A DNA stretch of 19,176 nt, taken from positions 1 through 19,176 of the forward strand of contig CAZMFO010000017.1 in the NCBI GenBank assembly GCA_964565615.1. The letters are read 5' to 3'. The position numbers were made by a program, and so were the translations under genes. The notes below the pieces were generated by a model. It was not told the origin of the DNA. It saw only the letters and a program-made list of their open reading frames with translations, and did not search any database. The DNA comes from HK-STAS-PATE-36 sp964565615 (lineage in GTDB: Bacteria > Patescibacteriota > Saccharimonadia > Saccharimonadales > JAGQNJ01). The first letter of the stretch is position 1; every line of letters starts with the position of its first letter. This document shows, in pieces, positions 1 to 7,985 of this stretch.

Positions 1-59
1 TAAACATAACTATTCCACATAGTAAAGTGTCCACGATGTAGTGGGTAAGTGCAAACGCC

Positions 60-88
60 TTGAAATGTCGCTAGTTTTGTAATATAAT
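60..88 (+). promoter_or_regulatory. sigma70-type promoter of ssrA
   Basis: TTGAAA (60-65) and a perfect TATAAT (83-88) are separated by 17 nt. The -10 box ends 9 nt before the predicted 5' end of tmRNA at 98. The spacing and near-consensus hexamers fit a strong constitutive promoter, as expected for tmRNA. Confidence 0.85.
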
Positions 89-97
89 AGAGTATAC

Positions 98-564
98 GGG
101 GCTGAATTTTAAGCTCGACGCGGACTTTATCGGTTAGATTAGCAGGTCGCTTATCAGCGTGAGGCCTGTCACACAGTAAATCTTGTATCGAGATTCTATT
201 GGATTGCAGATAAGAATTTACTGTGTGGCCGGTCTCTAATAGGTACATTTTTTAGATGCAAACAAAGTATCTGAAGCAAAGATTGCTGTCGCAAACTTGT
301 TTGCGCGTAGCTTTGCACCAGCTGTAGCTTAAGTTCTACAGCCGTACGAAGTTCAACGCCAGATAGAACCTTAGTGCGCCATATTTCTGGCTTGATTCTT
401 GATAACCACCCATTATCTAGAGTTAAGAAACCAAGGGTTGCGTAAGTTCGTTATTTTGTCTATTTATAGACAACTTACAAAGTAACCAATAAATAGACTA
501 AACCTGTAGAAGACTAATCAAGATAGACCAGCGGACGCGGGGGCAGTACCCGCCAGCTCCACCA
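98..564 (+). ncRNA. ssrA: tmRNA (transfer-messenger RNA)
   Basis: This RNA rescues ribosomes stalled on broken mRNAs by acting as tRNA-Ala and then as a short mRNA encoding a degradation tag. The 5' end GGGGCTG (98-104) pairs with CAGCTCC (554-560), and the CCA end is encoded at 562-564. The tag reading frame runs 258-332 (GCA resume codon to TAA). It encodes 24 residues beginning ANKVSEAK and ending ARSFAPAVA, the small hydrophobic end typical of tmRNA tags. A long helix is formed by 170-181 with 216-227 (12 bp). The T-stem is GCGGG/CCCGC (537-541/549-553), but its 7-nt loop is GGCAGTA, not the usual TTCRANN. At about 467 nt it is longer than most one-piece tmRNAs. SmpB is not in this window. 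Confidence 0.95.
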
Positions 565-605
565 CATTATTTGTTATAACGCACCTCTGTATAAATGCAC
601 AAACC

Positions 606-622
606 GGTAAAAGTGGCTTTTA
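606..622 (+). terminator. hairpin after ssrA, possible terminator
   Basis: GTAAAAG (606-612) and CTTTTAC (616-622) form a perfect 7-bp stem with a 3-nt loop, 42 nt after the tmRNA CCA. No T-run follows on either strand, so an intrinsic terminator is only possible. It may instead be an RNA processing end. The rest of 565-730 shows no gene. Confidence 0.3.
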
Positions 623-730
623 CAAAATAACCAACGACTTACTTACTTAAGACAAAAGGCTGGAGCGTTTATCTTAAACAATAGGGCTTAAAATCTGTTA
701 TTATTTACTGTACCCCAAGAGCGAGATTGT

Positions 731-1360
731 ATGGCTAGTGATAAAAAAAGATATAACGAAAGTCTAAGCAAATGGGACGATCTGCACAAACAACAACTTT
801 TTAGTGTACCGAGAGAAGTCGGCAAAACGGCCATTTTTTGCTCGTATGCCGTGATTGACCTTATCGGTAATCGCGCCTATAAAAAGGGGCGAAAGGATGT
901 ATCTAGCTTTCGTAAAGAAGCGTTTTCTATAGCTGACAGATTGGCAGAACAAAAAAGGAGTGCAGAGGTTATTCTTAATGCTTCTGACAACGATTTTAAC
1001 CGTATTTTACAAGACAATTCTTTTAGCGATATTGTTACGGTTGGGCATGGCAACTTAAGTACTCTGGTAATAAATGATGAGGATAAACTAGATTATCCCA
1101 TAGATTGGTACGACCTTTCTAACTATACAGACCACCTAAAAACAGGTTACTTTATTCAACGCCAATGCGGAACTTTTGGAAGAGATTTATCTGTACCTTT
1201 AGGAATGTTCTGTGTTAGTAGGCATTGTGATGTTATTGCCACAGTTGGCCTAGCCTTTAATCCAAAGGGGCTTGACCACCCTGCAAACAATACCTTAGAC
1301 TACGCAACTGACCAAGAACGACTAAACTATAGGTTGGCAAAGGCTACTTTTTGTTATTAG
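731..1360 (+). CDS. hypothetical protein, possible caspase/CHAT-like fold
   Basis: A 209-aa soluble protein with no signal peptide or membrane segment; I do not recognise its family with confidence. Residues 99-107 form a predicted beta strand ending in VGHG (His106). About 40 residues later comes FIQRQCG (Cys146), then a proline/glycine turn and another hydrophobic strand (DVIATVG, about 167-173). This order (strand-HG, DL-rich helix, strand-xxCG, later strand) resembles the His/Cys dyad layout of CHAT and caspase-like peptidases. The preceding sequence (DWYDLSNYTDHL) fits the DL-containing region often found between the two. This is pattern inference only. The start at 731 follows a weak purine-rich GAGCGAG. 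Its stop overlaps the stop of the convergent membrane gene by 4 nt. An alternative is a lineage-specific protein with no enzymatic role. Confidence 0.8.
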   Translation: MASDKKRYNESLSKWDDLHKQQLFSVPREVGKTAIFCSYAVIDLIGNRAYKKGRKDVSSFRKEAFSIADRLAEQKRSAEVILNASDNDFNRILQDNSFSDIVTVGHGNLSTLVINDEDKLDYPIDWYDLSNYTDHLKTGYFIQRQCGTFGRDLSVPLGMFCVSRHCDVIATVGLAFNPKGLDHPANNTLDYATDQERLNYRLAKATFCY

Positions 1361-1857
1361 TCCCCCTTTACTCTAAAATGCTTAGTGATTAAGCCGTCTA
1401 GTAACAGATGGCTAAAATATCCACTCACAGCCGAGCAATAAAAAAGGCCCCCGACAAATACCGCCTCTTGCTGATACAAAAACGAAACTAATAATATCGG
1501 TAAAGGAACCACCAGCATAGATATCTTATTGTGAGTCCAACCTCTGTGTTTACCAATAATTGGTGTCATCGCCATTAACCCAAGATAGGCGGAGATTTCA
1601 AAGTGTCCCAAGATAATCATCAAGGCATTTATCAGAAAAGCAAATGCAAAAAATATATCTTGTGCTTTAGAATTTGTATCAATATCTGGCCATAAACCAA
1701 ACAATATCGTAACCACAAACAATACCGATACAAGTTGCCAATTGCCTAGCGCATCCTGAACACTAGACAACCAAGCCAAAGGCAACAAAATAACCCCTAT
1801 TAACCCGATAAAAAATACAATCATAGCCCCAGCAATATGCCCTTTGTAGTTTGCCAT
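1357..1857 (-). CDS. YdjM/DUF457-family membrane-bound metal-dependent hydrolase
   Basis: A protein of about 166 aa with four to five hydrophobic segments. The conserved polar motifs of the YdjM/DUF457 family are visible: GLWPDID, KHRGWTH and SHLLLDG, in order. Their Asp and His residues are the presumed metal ligands. The E. coli relative YdjM is an SOS-induced inner-membrane protein; a role in phospholipid or membrane chemistry is presumed for the family but the substrate is unknown. I chose ATG at 1857 because a perfect TATAAT (1870-1865) lies 7 nt upstream, suggesting a transcript with almost no leader. Alternatives are ATG 1863 and TTG 1875. The gene is convergent with, and overlaps by 4 nt, the preceding plus-strand gene. 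Confidence 0.85.
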   Translation of the reverse strand: MANYKGHIAGAMIVFFIGLIGVILLPLAWLSSVQDALGNWQLVSVLFVVTILFGLWPDIDTNSKAQDIFFAFAFLINALMIILGHFEISAYLGLMAMTPIIGKHRGWTHNKISMLVVPLPILLVSFLYQQEAVFVGGLFYCSAVSGYFSHLLLDGLITKHFRVKGD

Positions 1858-1940
1858 ACTCATATTATAAGCCAAAAAGCAAAAGAATAATTACTATCAA
1901 GGAGTCGTAAACGGGCAACGATCAGTTAGCCTTATTTATA

Positions 1941-2372
1941 CTATAGATACTTGTTGATAGCTTCTAACGACCGCTGTAACTCTTGCACTTGCAATGCTGA
2001 AAGTTGAGAAAGCATTGACACAAAGAAATCATTGATAAGGTTGTTGGCGTCGTCGCATAGTCTTTGGCCTCTGGTTGTTAGAGTGGTAATGTGCTCTCGC
2101 CGATTGCTGGGATTTTGACTACTTTGCAAAAGCCCATCATTGAACATCAGTTTAATCTGTCGGCTAATGCTGGCTTCGGTTTGCCCCAGTTGGTTAGCAA
2201 TCTCTTTCTGCTTTAGCTCTGGCTGGGACCGCAAGGTTGCTAGTAACTTGTATTGAGCAAAACCAATACCCAGCTCGTGTTGCAGTAAGTGATCGCTTTG
2301 CCTACCTAAGAGCATCGTTAACCTGTGTAACAAATGTCCGATGTTATTTGCTTGTTGCTTATCGTTGCGCAT
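1941..2372 (-). CDS. MarR-family transcriptional regulator
   Basis: A 143-aa protein with a winged helix-turn-helix of MarR type. An N-terminal dimerisation helix (about 7-40) is followed by the HTH core around LKQKEIANQLGQTEASISRQIKLMFNDGLL and the wing with NPSNRREHITTLTTRGQ (a DxR-type wing in which the Asp is replaced by Asn-Arg-Arg). A C-terminal helix pair completes the dimer interface. MarR proteins are dimeric DNA-binding repressors or activators that often respond to small ligands. The gene lies 27 nt after rsmA and could be co-transcribed with it. A TAAAGT hexamer 6 nt before the ATG could instead give a leaderless transcript. No clear ribosome binding site precedes it. The target genes are not identifiable here. 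Confidence 0.9.
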   Translation of the reverse strand: MRNDKQQANNIGHLLHRLTMLLGRQSDHLLQHELGIGFAQYKLLATLRSQPELKQKEIANQLGQTEASISRQIKLMFNDGLLQSSQNPSNRREHITTLTTRGQRLCDDANNLINDFFVSMLSQLSALQVQELQRSLEAINKYL

Positions 2373-2399
2373 AATACAACTTTATGTAATTGAAATTAA

Positions 2400-3182
2400 C
2401 TAGTCAAGTATTATTTCAGCTAACTGTTGCCATTGCTCAATCGAAAGCTCTTGAGCTCGAACTTTTTGCCCTAACCCTAGCTCGTCAAGCGCCTCTAGGG
2501 TGGTCAGCTTATCAACAGACAAACATCCTGCCAGATTGTTAACCAACTTCTTTCTCTTTTGGAAAAATCCAGCCTTAATTAACCTCTCTAGATTAGGATT
2601 ACTCTTAATAGCATCTTGTCGTCTAGATAAGATTACAATCTGCGAATCAACTTTTGGAGGTGGAACAAACAAACTGGCTGGAACCACTCTGCCTAGCTTT
2701 ACCAGATAAGCCATCTGCGTAAAAACCGCCACCTTGCTTAAATTGCCCGGTTGGGCAGATATCCTTTCGGCAACCTCTTTTTGCACCAACAAAACAGCTA
2801 TACTTGGCTTATTCTCTATCTCACTCAAAAACCTTAATAAATTTGCAGTTAAATAATATGGTATATTGGCGATTATCTTATAGCCAACTGGCAACACCGA
2901 AAAATCGTATCTTCTGATATCACCCTTTTGAACTCTAACATTTGGTACATTTTTAAACTTGTGTAGTAAGTCAGTATATCGTTCTTCGTCAAATTCCAGT
3001 GCAACAACTTTCGCACCACTTTCGGCTAGTTTTTCTGTGAGTGTACCTGTTCCTGGCCCTATTTCCAAAATTGTGTCTATTGCGGGCGTTACTTCTCCCA
3101 CTTTGACCATATACTGTAAAACTTCTGTGTCTTCTAGCCAATGCTGACCCAATGCTTTTTTTGCTAACGGTAAGCCACTCAT
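2400..3182 (-). CDS. rsmA: 16S rRNA (adenine1518-N6/adenine1519-N6)-dimethyltransferase RsmA/KsgA
   Basis: A 260-aa SAM-dependent enzyme that dimethylates two adjacent adenines in helix 45 of 16S rRNA late in small-subunit assembly. The N-terminal GQHWLED (12-18) is the family start motif (usually GQNFL). SAM motif I is ILEIGPGTGTLT (38-49). The acidic ribose-binding residue lies in ALEFDEE, then GDIRRYDF. The catalytic motif is NIPYY (106-110), as expected for an N6-adenine methyltransferase. The C-terminal helical domain (about 190-260) is present and the length is normal. Its ATG overlaps the stop of the DUF296 gene (ATGA, 3179-3182), implying translational coupling. Downstream is a MarR gene. 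The pairing with an RpfB-like gene matches the actinobacterial rpfB-ksgA order. Confidence 0.97.
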   Translation of the reverse strand: MSGLPLAKKALGQHWLEDTEVLQYMVKVGEVTPAIDTILEIGPGTGTLTEKLAESGAKVVALEFDEERYTDLLHKFKNVPNVRVQKGDIRRYDFSVLPVGYKIIANIPYYLTANLLRFLSEIENKPSIAVLLVQKEVAERISAQPGNLSKVAVFTQMAYLVKLGRVVPASLFVPPPKVDSQIVILSRRQDAIKSNPNLERLIKAGFFQKRKKLVNNLAGCLSVDKLTTLEALDELGLGQKVRAQELSIEQWQQLAEIILD

Positions 3183-3598
3183 AAACTGAAGGTATTTAGC
3201 CCTGTATCCTCATCAAAACTTCTAACAATATCTAAAGCAAAGTTAACCAGATAGACCTCGAGCGTTCCGCCAACAATTAGCTCCTTCAAATGCCCACCGA
3301 CAACATTAAGTTGTTTATCGCTTAAGGTGATGTGTATATGAACGCTAGGCGATCCATTAATTTGCGAGATATTCCCTGTTAGGTTAGTTATCTCGGTTAA
3401 TTTGGCAATTGTTTGCCACTCGTACTCTTGCTTTTCTAGATTATAATAACCAATCTCTGCCCCTTTCGCGGCACCAAGCCCTGTTACCCACCCAGACTTG
3501 ATTTTTTTACTCTGGACAAAGCCGTCTAACTCCTCTACTAACTTTTCGTCCTTATCAAACCGTAGTAAGTACCCATTTGTTACCTTTAGATAATTCAT
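3179..3598 (-). CDS. DUF296 / PPC-domain protein
   Basis: A 139-aa single-domain protein of the PPC (plants and prokaryotes conserved, DUF296) family. The sequence shows the start of the fold (YLLRFDKDEKLVEELDGF), a glycine-rich turn (SGWVTGLGAAKGAEIGYY), and conserved histidines in SVHIHITLSD and GGHLKEL, the positions thought to bind metal in bacterial members. The usual ending is present (GGTLEVYLVNF). Plant relatives bind AT-rich DNA through an added AT-hook, which is absent here, so the bacterial function is unknown. The start is ATG at 3598, overlapping the stop of the upstream RpfB-like gene as TAATG. A more upstream start at 3640 would lie inside that gene and is unlikely. It sits between rpfB-like and rsmA, overlapping both. 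Confidence 0.88.
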   Translation of the reverse strand: MNYLKVTNGYLLRFDKDEKLVEELDGFVQSKKIKSGWVTGLGAAKGAEIGYYNLEKQEYEWQTIAKLTEITNLTGNISQINGSPSVHIHITLSDKQLNVVGGHLKELIVGGTLEVYLVNFALDIVRSFDEDTGLNTFSL

Positions 3599-4836
3599 TA
3601 GTACCAACCTCTCGCCTGTGATGTTGACCAAGCCCCGCATGGCGTACTATAACGACCAGCTATGTAACCCATACCCCACACAATTTGTGTTGCTGGGTTT
3701 GTCGCCCAATCGGCTCCGACACTTGACATCTTGCTACCCGGTAACGCCTGTGGAATACCATAAGCACCGCTACTTGGATTACCTGCTGTAGTGCTCCAAT
3801 GCGATTCTTTTTGCCATAGCTGATACAAACAATACCATTGCTCCCCAGTCCAGCCCCTTTCAGAAGCTAAACGCTCACCTATTTTGACATTTTCTGATGG
3901 ATTACTAATGATTATTTTTGTGCCTCGTGCGATTAACTTCCTCTGTGGCTGAATTGTAATAATCTCTTGTAGCTTGTTTCTGGAGACTTCTATATCGTTT
4001 TCGGTTTTTACTTCGTAAGTTACCACCTTTTTACCCGACATACCGTCCTCTTTGACTACAGTAGTCCCTTTAGTTAAGCTGGCGTCATCAACATACTCAA
4101 CGGGTGCAGGTATTTCTTCTTCTACTGTGGCAATTTGTTGTCCTTCACGAGTAATGGTTATCTTCATATCGGGGCGTAGTTGAGTGTCGGCAGAAGGAGC
4201 AACAACATCACTAGAAGAAACGCTGATGTTCTTTTCTTTCATTAGATCGCCAACGGTTTTTGTTTGTGTGCGAACACCGCTAACACTCCCATACAATATA
4301 AGAGTAACAGGTGTAGCTCTATCCACTATGTACCTATCACCAACAATCCCCTCTTCTATTAGATTTTCTGGAACTTCTGGGATTAAATTATCTTCTGGGT
4401 AAACTACTATACCAGCTTTACGAGCAACAATTCTTGGAGATTGATCAGCCGAGTTAATCACTACTTGTCTATCTTGATCAACAATCATCACCGGCCTCGC
4501 ACGATAAATGTTAATGCTAAAATTGTCGTTAACTATCGTACTATCTACCGAAGGCTCAACGATGTCTCCCTCGTTAATTTTGATATTCACCTTATTTAGC
4601 AGTTCTTCAACAGTTTTAGCCCGAGTTGGTAAAGTTTGTTTAGTGTCATCTGCATAGATATTCACAATCCTAGAATCGTTAGGACCAACCGTCATTCCAG
4701 CACCAAAAACCACAATTCCAAACATAGTAATAATAAACAGTGTCATAAAAGTTACTACCGGCACAATAAATGGATGCCCTTTTGGGATCTTAAAATCGTG
4801 TTTTTTGGGTAACTTTATTGAATAATGTCGCGACAT
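3598..4836 (-). CDS. RpfB-like secreted protein: DUF348 x3, G5, transglycosylase-like domain
   Basis: A 412-aa protein with one N-terminal membrane anchor or uncleaved signal (about 23-46, after a Lys-rich cytoplasmic start). Then come about three ubiquitin-like DUF348 segments (near 56-100, 112-160 and 173-215), a G5 domain (about 230-305, containing EEEIPAPVEYVDD and the glycine-containing GTTVVKEDGMSGKK) and a C-terminal lysozyme/SLT-like domain (about 325-412). The likely catalytic Glu is E344 in LWQKESHW, followed by NPSSGAYGIPQALPG and ATNPATQIVWGMGYI. This is the resuscitation-promoting factor B layout with an SLT-type catalytic end. The expected role is peptidoglycan cleavage outside the membrane, in growth, division or, in an epibiont, host-wall contact. 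It begins 14 nt after the Nudix gene and its stop overlaps the DUF296 start. Confidence 0.92.
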   Translation of the reverse strand: MSRHYSIKLPKKHDFKIPKGHPFIVPVVTFMTLFIITMFGIVVFGAGMTVGPNDSRIVNIYADDTKQTLPTRAKTVEELLNKVNIKINEGDIVEPSVDSTIVNDNFSINIYRARPVMIVDQDRQVVINSADQSPRIVARKAGIVVYPEDNLIPEVPENLIEEGIVGDRYIVDRATPVTLILYGSVSGVRTQTKTVGDLMKEKNISVSSSDVVAPSADTQLRPDMKITITREGQQIATVEEEIPAPVEYVDDASLTKGTTVVKEDGMSGKKVVTYEVKTENDIEVSRNKLQEIITIQPQRKLIARGTKIIISNPSENVKIGERLASERGWTGEQWYCLYQLWQKESHWSTTAGNPSSGAYGIPQALPGSKMSSVGADWATNPATQIVWGMGYIAGRYSTPCGAWSTSQARGWY

Positions 4837-4850
4837 ATTAAATCAGCCAT

Positions 4851-5333
4851 CTATGATGACTCTTTCATTGTATCAGACTCATTATATGCAGTAAGCATAC
4901 CGAGTACATCGCTATTTGAGTTACTTACAGATAGCTCATTAATATCAACCCATAATGCTTGATAAATCTCCTGCCATTGTTTTGTTACATCAACACAAGT
5001 CTTAACTTGGGCGACAAATCCAACATACCTAAACTTCAACCCATCACTGTTGTACCAAAAGTTCCCCAATTTTCTTAGATTAGATTTATTTATTACCAGA
5101 CCAGTTTCCTCAAACAGTTCTCGCATAAAGCCCTGTTTTGGAGTTTCGTTTGTATGCACCCCACCTCCCGGCAAGCTCCATTTGCCGTTTCCTATCCACG
5201 CCTTAACGACTAAAGCTTTGTTATTGCTGACTATTAAGCCTCGAGAGCGCCGAGATCTATGCAAAACTACCCTAAAAATTGGCCAGCCTAGCCAATAGCA
5301 AAACCTGCCGAAAATCACCAAAACTACATTCAT
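4851..5333 (-). CDS. Nudix hydrolase
   Basis: A 160-aa protein with a complete Nudix box at about 57-79: GGVHTNE, seven residues, then RELFEETGL. The Glu residues bind the metal for hydrolysis of a nucleoside diphosphate linked to another group. KWSLPGGGV before the box is typical. The N-terminus is unusually hydrophobic and aromatic (MNVVLVIFGRFCYWLGWPIF), suggesting membrane association or a short amphipathic anchor, followed by a basic patch HRSRRSRG. The substrate cannot be read from sequence; candidates are oxidised dNTPs or nucleotide sugars. Its start overlaps the helicase stop by 4 nt (ATGA), so it is probably translationally coupled to uvrD/pcrA, which would suit a nucleotide-pool or DNA-repair role. 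Confidence 0.93.
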   Translation of the reverse strand: MNVVLVIFGRFCYWLGWPIFRVVLHRSRRSRGLIVSNNKALVVKAWIGNGKWSLPGGGVHTNETPKQGFMRELFEETGLVINKSNLRKLGNFWYNSDGLKFRYVGFVAQVKTCVDVTKQWQEIYQALWVDINELSVSNSNSDVLGMLTAYNESDTMKESS

Positions 5334-7498
5334 AGCTTTTCAATCCTAGCATAGGAAACATCAATCTTTTTTGTTCCTTTGCCCTTAAAATAAATCACAG
5401 CCATATCACCCTCTATTTCTACGACTGTTCCTAGCCCAAAAACTTGATGCCGAACTCCATCACCCTCAACTAAATCAGGAACATATCGTGGCTCCTCTAC
5501 AAACGGCTGATCGCTGATGCCTGACCTTGCTGTGCCATCAACGCCAGACAAATTGCCACCACTAATAAAAAAGCCATTGTCAATGCTGGACTCGCTATCT
5601 ATCTCACTCAAAAACCTAGATGCTGGATTATGCTGAAGCCCCCCGTATAATGTCCTCGTACTAGCATAAGTCATATACAGCTCTTCTCTCGCCCGAGTCA
5701 TACCAACATAGCACAAACGACGCTCTTCTTCCATCTCGTGCTGATCAAATAGCGATCTAGAATGCGGGAATATCGATTCTTCCATACCAGCCATAAAAAC
5801 TACCGGAAACTCTAGCCCTTTTGCGCTATGAAGAGTCATTAAAGTTACTGCGTCGCTTGAAGTATCTGCTTGATCAACATCACTAACTAAACCAACTTCT
5901 TCAATAAACCCCTCCAACCCCAAGTCATGATACTGCTCGGCAACACTCAACAACTCCTTAACATTTTCTTTCCGAGAATCACCTTGTGCAGTTCCATCAT
6001 CTAAATAATCCAAATAACCTACTCGCTTTATAAGGCTATCTACTAAAAAGACAACCGAAATATCGGCAACCTTTGCCCTAAAATCAACAATTATTGATGC
6101 CAACTCGCCCAATCCCGCTCGCGCTTTAGGTGTAATTACCTTGCACTGATCAACCATCGTCAACGCCTCAAACAAAGAATATTTACTACTCCTTTGCCAA
6201 GAGAGAAAATTTTGCAAGGACTTAACACCAACCCCTCGTGCCGGCACATTAGCAATTCGTTCAAAGCTAACAATGTCATCTGGCTGATAAATAAATCGCA
6301 GGTAGGCCATCAAGTCCTTAATTTCTTTACGATCATAAAAACGAACACCACCGACAATTTTATAAGGAATACCAAACTGGATAAATGTCTCCTCTAACGA
6401 GCGACTTTGAGCGTTAGTACGATACAGTACAGCAAAATCCTTATTAGTCCTTGCTTTAATATCAACAGCAGTCTTAATTCGTCTGGCAATCGCCTCGCCC
6501 TCTGCTCTTTCGTTAGCAACCTGAATAGTCTGAATCGGCAAACCATCCCCTGCCTTAGTCCAAAGCTTTTTGTCCGAACGATGTTTGTTTTGCGTTATTA
6601 CTGAATGAGCTCCATCAAGAATCTTTTTTGTGCTTCTATAATTCTGTTCTAGTTTAATAATCGTAGTGTTTTTGTTGTCCTTCTCAAAATTTAAAATGTT
6701 CCTATAGTCTGCTCCTCTCCAACTATAAATCGACTGCCAATCATCTCCAACCACAGCGATATTATTGTGGCTTGCGGTTAGTAACTTAACCAGCCGATAT
6801 TGGGCCGAATTAGTATCTTGATACTCGTCAATCATAATATACCTAAATTGATCTTGCCATTTTTGACGGACAATCTCGCTTTTTTCTAACATCTTAACGG
6901 TTTTAATAATTAAATCGTCAAAATCTAACCCACCAGCCTCTTTAAGAGCTTGTTGATAAAGCGGATAAACTCTAGCACTAACTTGCTGTAATTGCCCTTG
7001 TGCAATAGATTGGTACTCGGTGGGAGACATCAGCTCGTTTTTTGCGTTACTAATAATACTAGCGATTGTTTTTGGAGAATTAGCCTTTTCATCAATATGT
7101 AGCTGTTTTAGTATCTTTTTTATACTGCTTAGCTTGTCGGACTCATCATAAATAACAAAATTTGAAGGGACACCAATATGCTCACCACTGATTCTTAAAA
7201 TTCGTACACATATAGAGTGAAAAGTTCCACAATAAGGCATAAAAGATCGATTATCGGGATTTTCGCTAAGCAGTTTAGCAATTCGTTCGCGCATTTCTCG
7301 TGCCGCTTTATTTGTAAATGTAACCGCTAGAATATTTTGTGGTGTTGCCTGATTGCCAGCGATCAAATAGGCTATACGATGAGTAAGTGTTTTGGTTTTC
7401 CCGGACCCCGCGCCAGCCAAAATCAATAACGGACCTTCTGTGGTCAGAACAGCCCGTCTTTGTTCCTTATTAAGCCCCTCAAGCAAACTATTTATCAC
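5330..7498 (-). CDS. UvrD/PcrA superfamily 1A ATP-dependent DNA helicase
   Basis: A 722-aa 3'-to-5' DNA helicase used in nucleotide excision repair, conflict resolution and plasmid or phage replication. Motifs in order: Q-motif region (LNKEQRRAVLTTEGP), Walker A AGAGSGKT (28-35), motif Ia AVTFTNKAAREMRER, Walker B MIDEYQDTNSAQ, motif III VGDDWQSIYSWRGAD, motif IV LEQNYRST, motif V VTLMTLHSAKGLEFPVVF and motif VI EEERRLCYVGMTRAREELY. The C-terminal 45 residues (GDGVRHQVFGLGTVVEIEGD to ARIEKL) form the Tudor-like domain that in PcrA/UvrD binds RNA polymerase. The length is normal. The start is GTG at 7498, which gives a family-like N-terminus. It lies 34 nt after the small membrane protein gene and overlaps the Nudix gene by 4 nt. 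Confidence 0.96.
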   Translation of the reverse strand: MINSLLEGLNKEQRRAVLTTEGPLLILAGAGSGKTKTLTHRIAYLIAGNQATPQNILAVTFTNKAAREMRERIAKLLSENPDNRSFMPYCGTFHSICVRILRISGEHIGVPSNFVIYDESDKLSSIKKILKQLHIDEKANSPKTIASIISNAKNELMSPTEYQSIAQGQLQQVSARVYPLYQQALKEAGGLDFDDLIIKTVKMLEKSEIVRQKWQDQFRYIMIDEYQDTNSAQYRLVKLLTASHNNIAVVGDDWQSIYSWRGADYRNILNFEKDNKNTTIIKLEQNYRSTKKILDGAHSVITQNKHRSDKKLWTKAGDGLPIQTIQVANERAEGEAIARRIKTAVDIKARTNKDFAVLYRTNAQSRSLEETFIQFGIPYKIVGGVRFYDRKEIKDLMAYLRFIYQPDDIVSFERIANVPARGVGVKSLQNFLSWQRSSKYSLFEALTMVDQCKVITPKARAGLGELASIIVDFRAKVADISVVFLVDSLIKRVGYLDYLDDGTAQGDSRKENVKELLSVAEQYHDLGLEGFIEEVGLVSDVDQADTSSDAVTLMTLHSAKGLEFPVVFMAGMEESIFPHSRSLFDQHEMEEERRLCYVGMTRAREELYMTYASTRTLYGGLQHNPASRFLSEIDSESSIDNGFFISGGNLSGVDGTARSGISDQPFVEEPRYVPDLVEGDGVRHQVFGLGTVVEIEGDMAVIYFKGKGTKKIDVSYARIEKL

Positions 7499-7532
7499 TT
7501 AGGGTATTTTAACATTTATTAAGATGCTTTCT

Positions 7533-7985
7533 CTACTTAATAGCAATAACAGCACCGACAATTACCGCCACAAGAACAATGCCAACGACTATCCACAATA
7601 TCAATAATCTCGATCGACCGGTGCGAATTGGCAAATAATATGTCTTACTGTCAATTAGCTTTTGGACCTTTTCTGACTCCTCATCTACAACCTGCTGTTT
7701 AGATTCTATGACTCCCTGCGGAAGTTCGTTATCATCTAAATCACTTGCCTTATCTTGAGTATCGTCAGCGGTAGCTTTCTCTAAAGCTTCTTTGCTCATA
7801 GTTGGCTTTAAAGAAACGCTTTTATTGCCAAAGTTTGTATCTTTTGCGGTTTTTGTATCTCTATCTTGAGCAACCACCATAGGGTCTTTTGTTACCTCCT
7901 GAATACTAACGAGGGGTGGTTTTGATGTAGAACTTGCCGGCGAAATGCCGGGCTTAGTTATGTCCATAGGTTTGTCGTCAGGCAT
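7533..7985 (-). CDS. hypothetical protein with C-terminal membrane anchor
   Basis: A protein of about 150 aa not assigned to a family. A hydrophilic, proline-, lysine- and acid-rich, probably disordered segment of about 115 residues is followed by a basic stretch (LPIRTGRSR) and one C-terminal transmembrane helix (about 127-148, LLILWIVVGIVLVAVIVGAVIAI). By the positive-inside rule the disordered part is cytoplasmic, making this a tail-anchored protein. The start ATG at 7985 gives MPDDKPMDITKPG and overlaps the last 8 nt of tpiA. An upstream in-frame start at 8024 would overlap tpiA much more and is disfavoured. It lies between tpiA and the helicase in one transcription block. Confidence 0.8.
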   Translation of the reverse strand: MPDDKPMDITKPGISPASSTSKPPLVSIQEVTKDPMVVAQDRDTKTAKDTNFGNKSVSLKPTMSKEALEKATADDTQDKASDLDDNELPQGVIESKQQVVDEESEKVQKLIDSKTYYLPIRTGRSRLLILWIVVGIVLVAVIVGAVIAIK

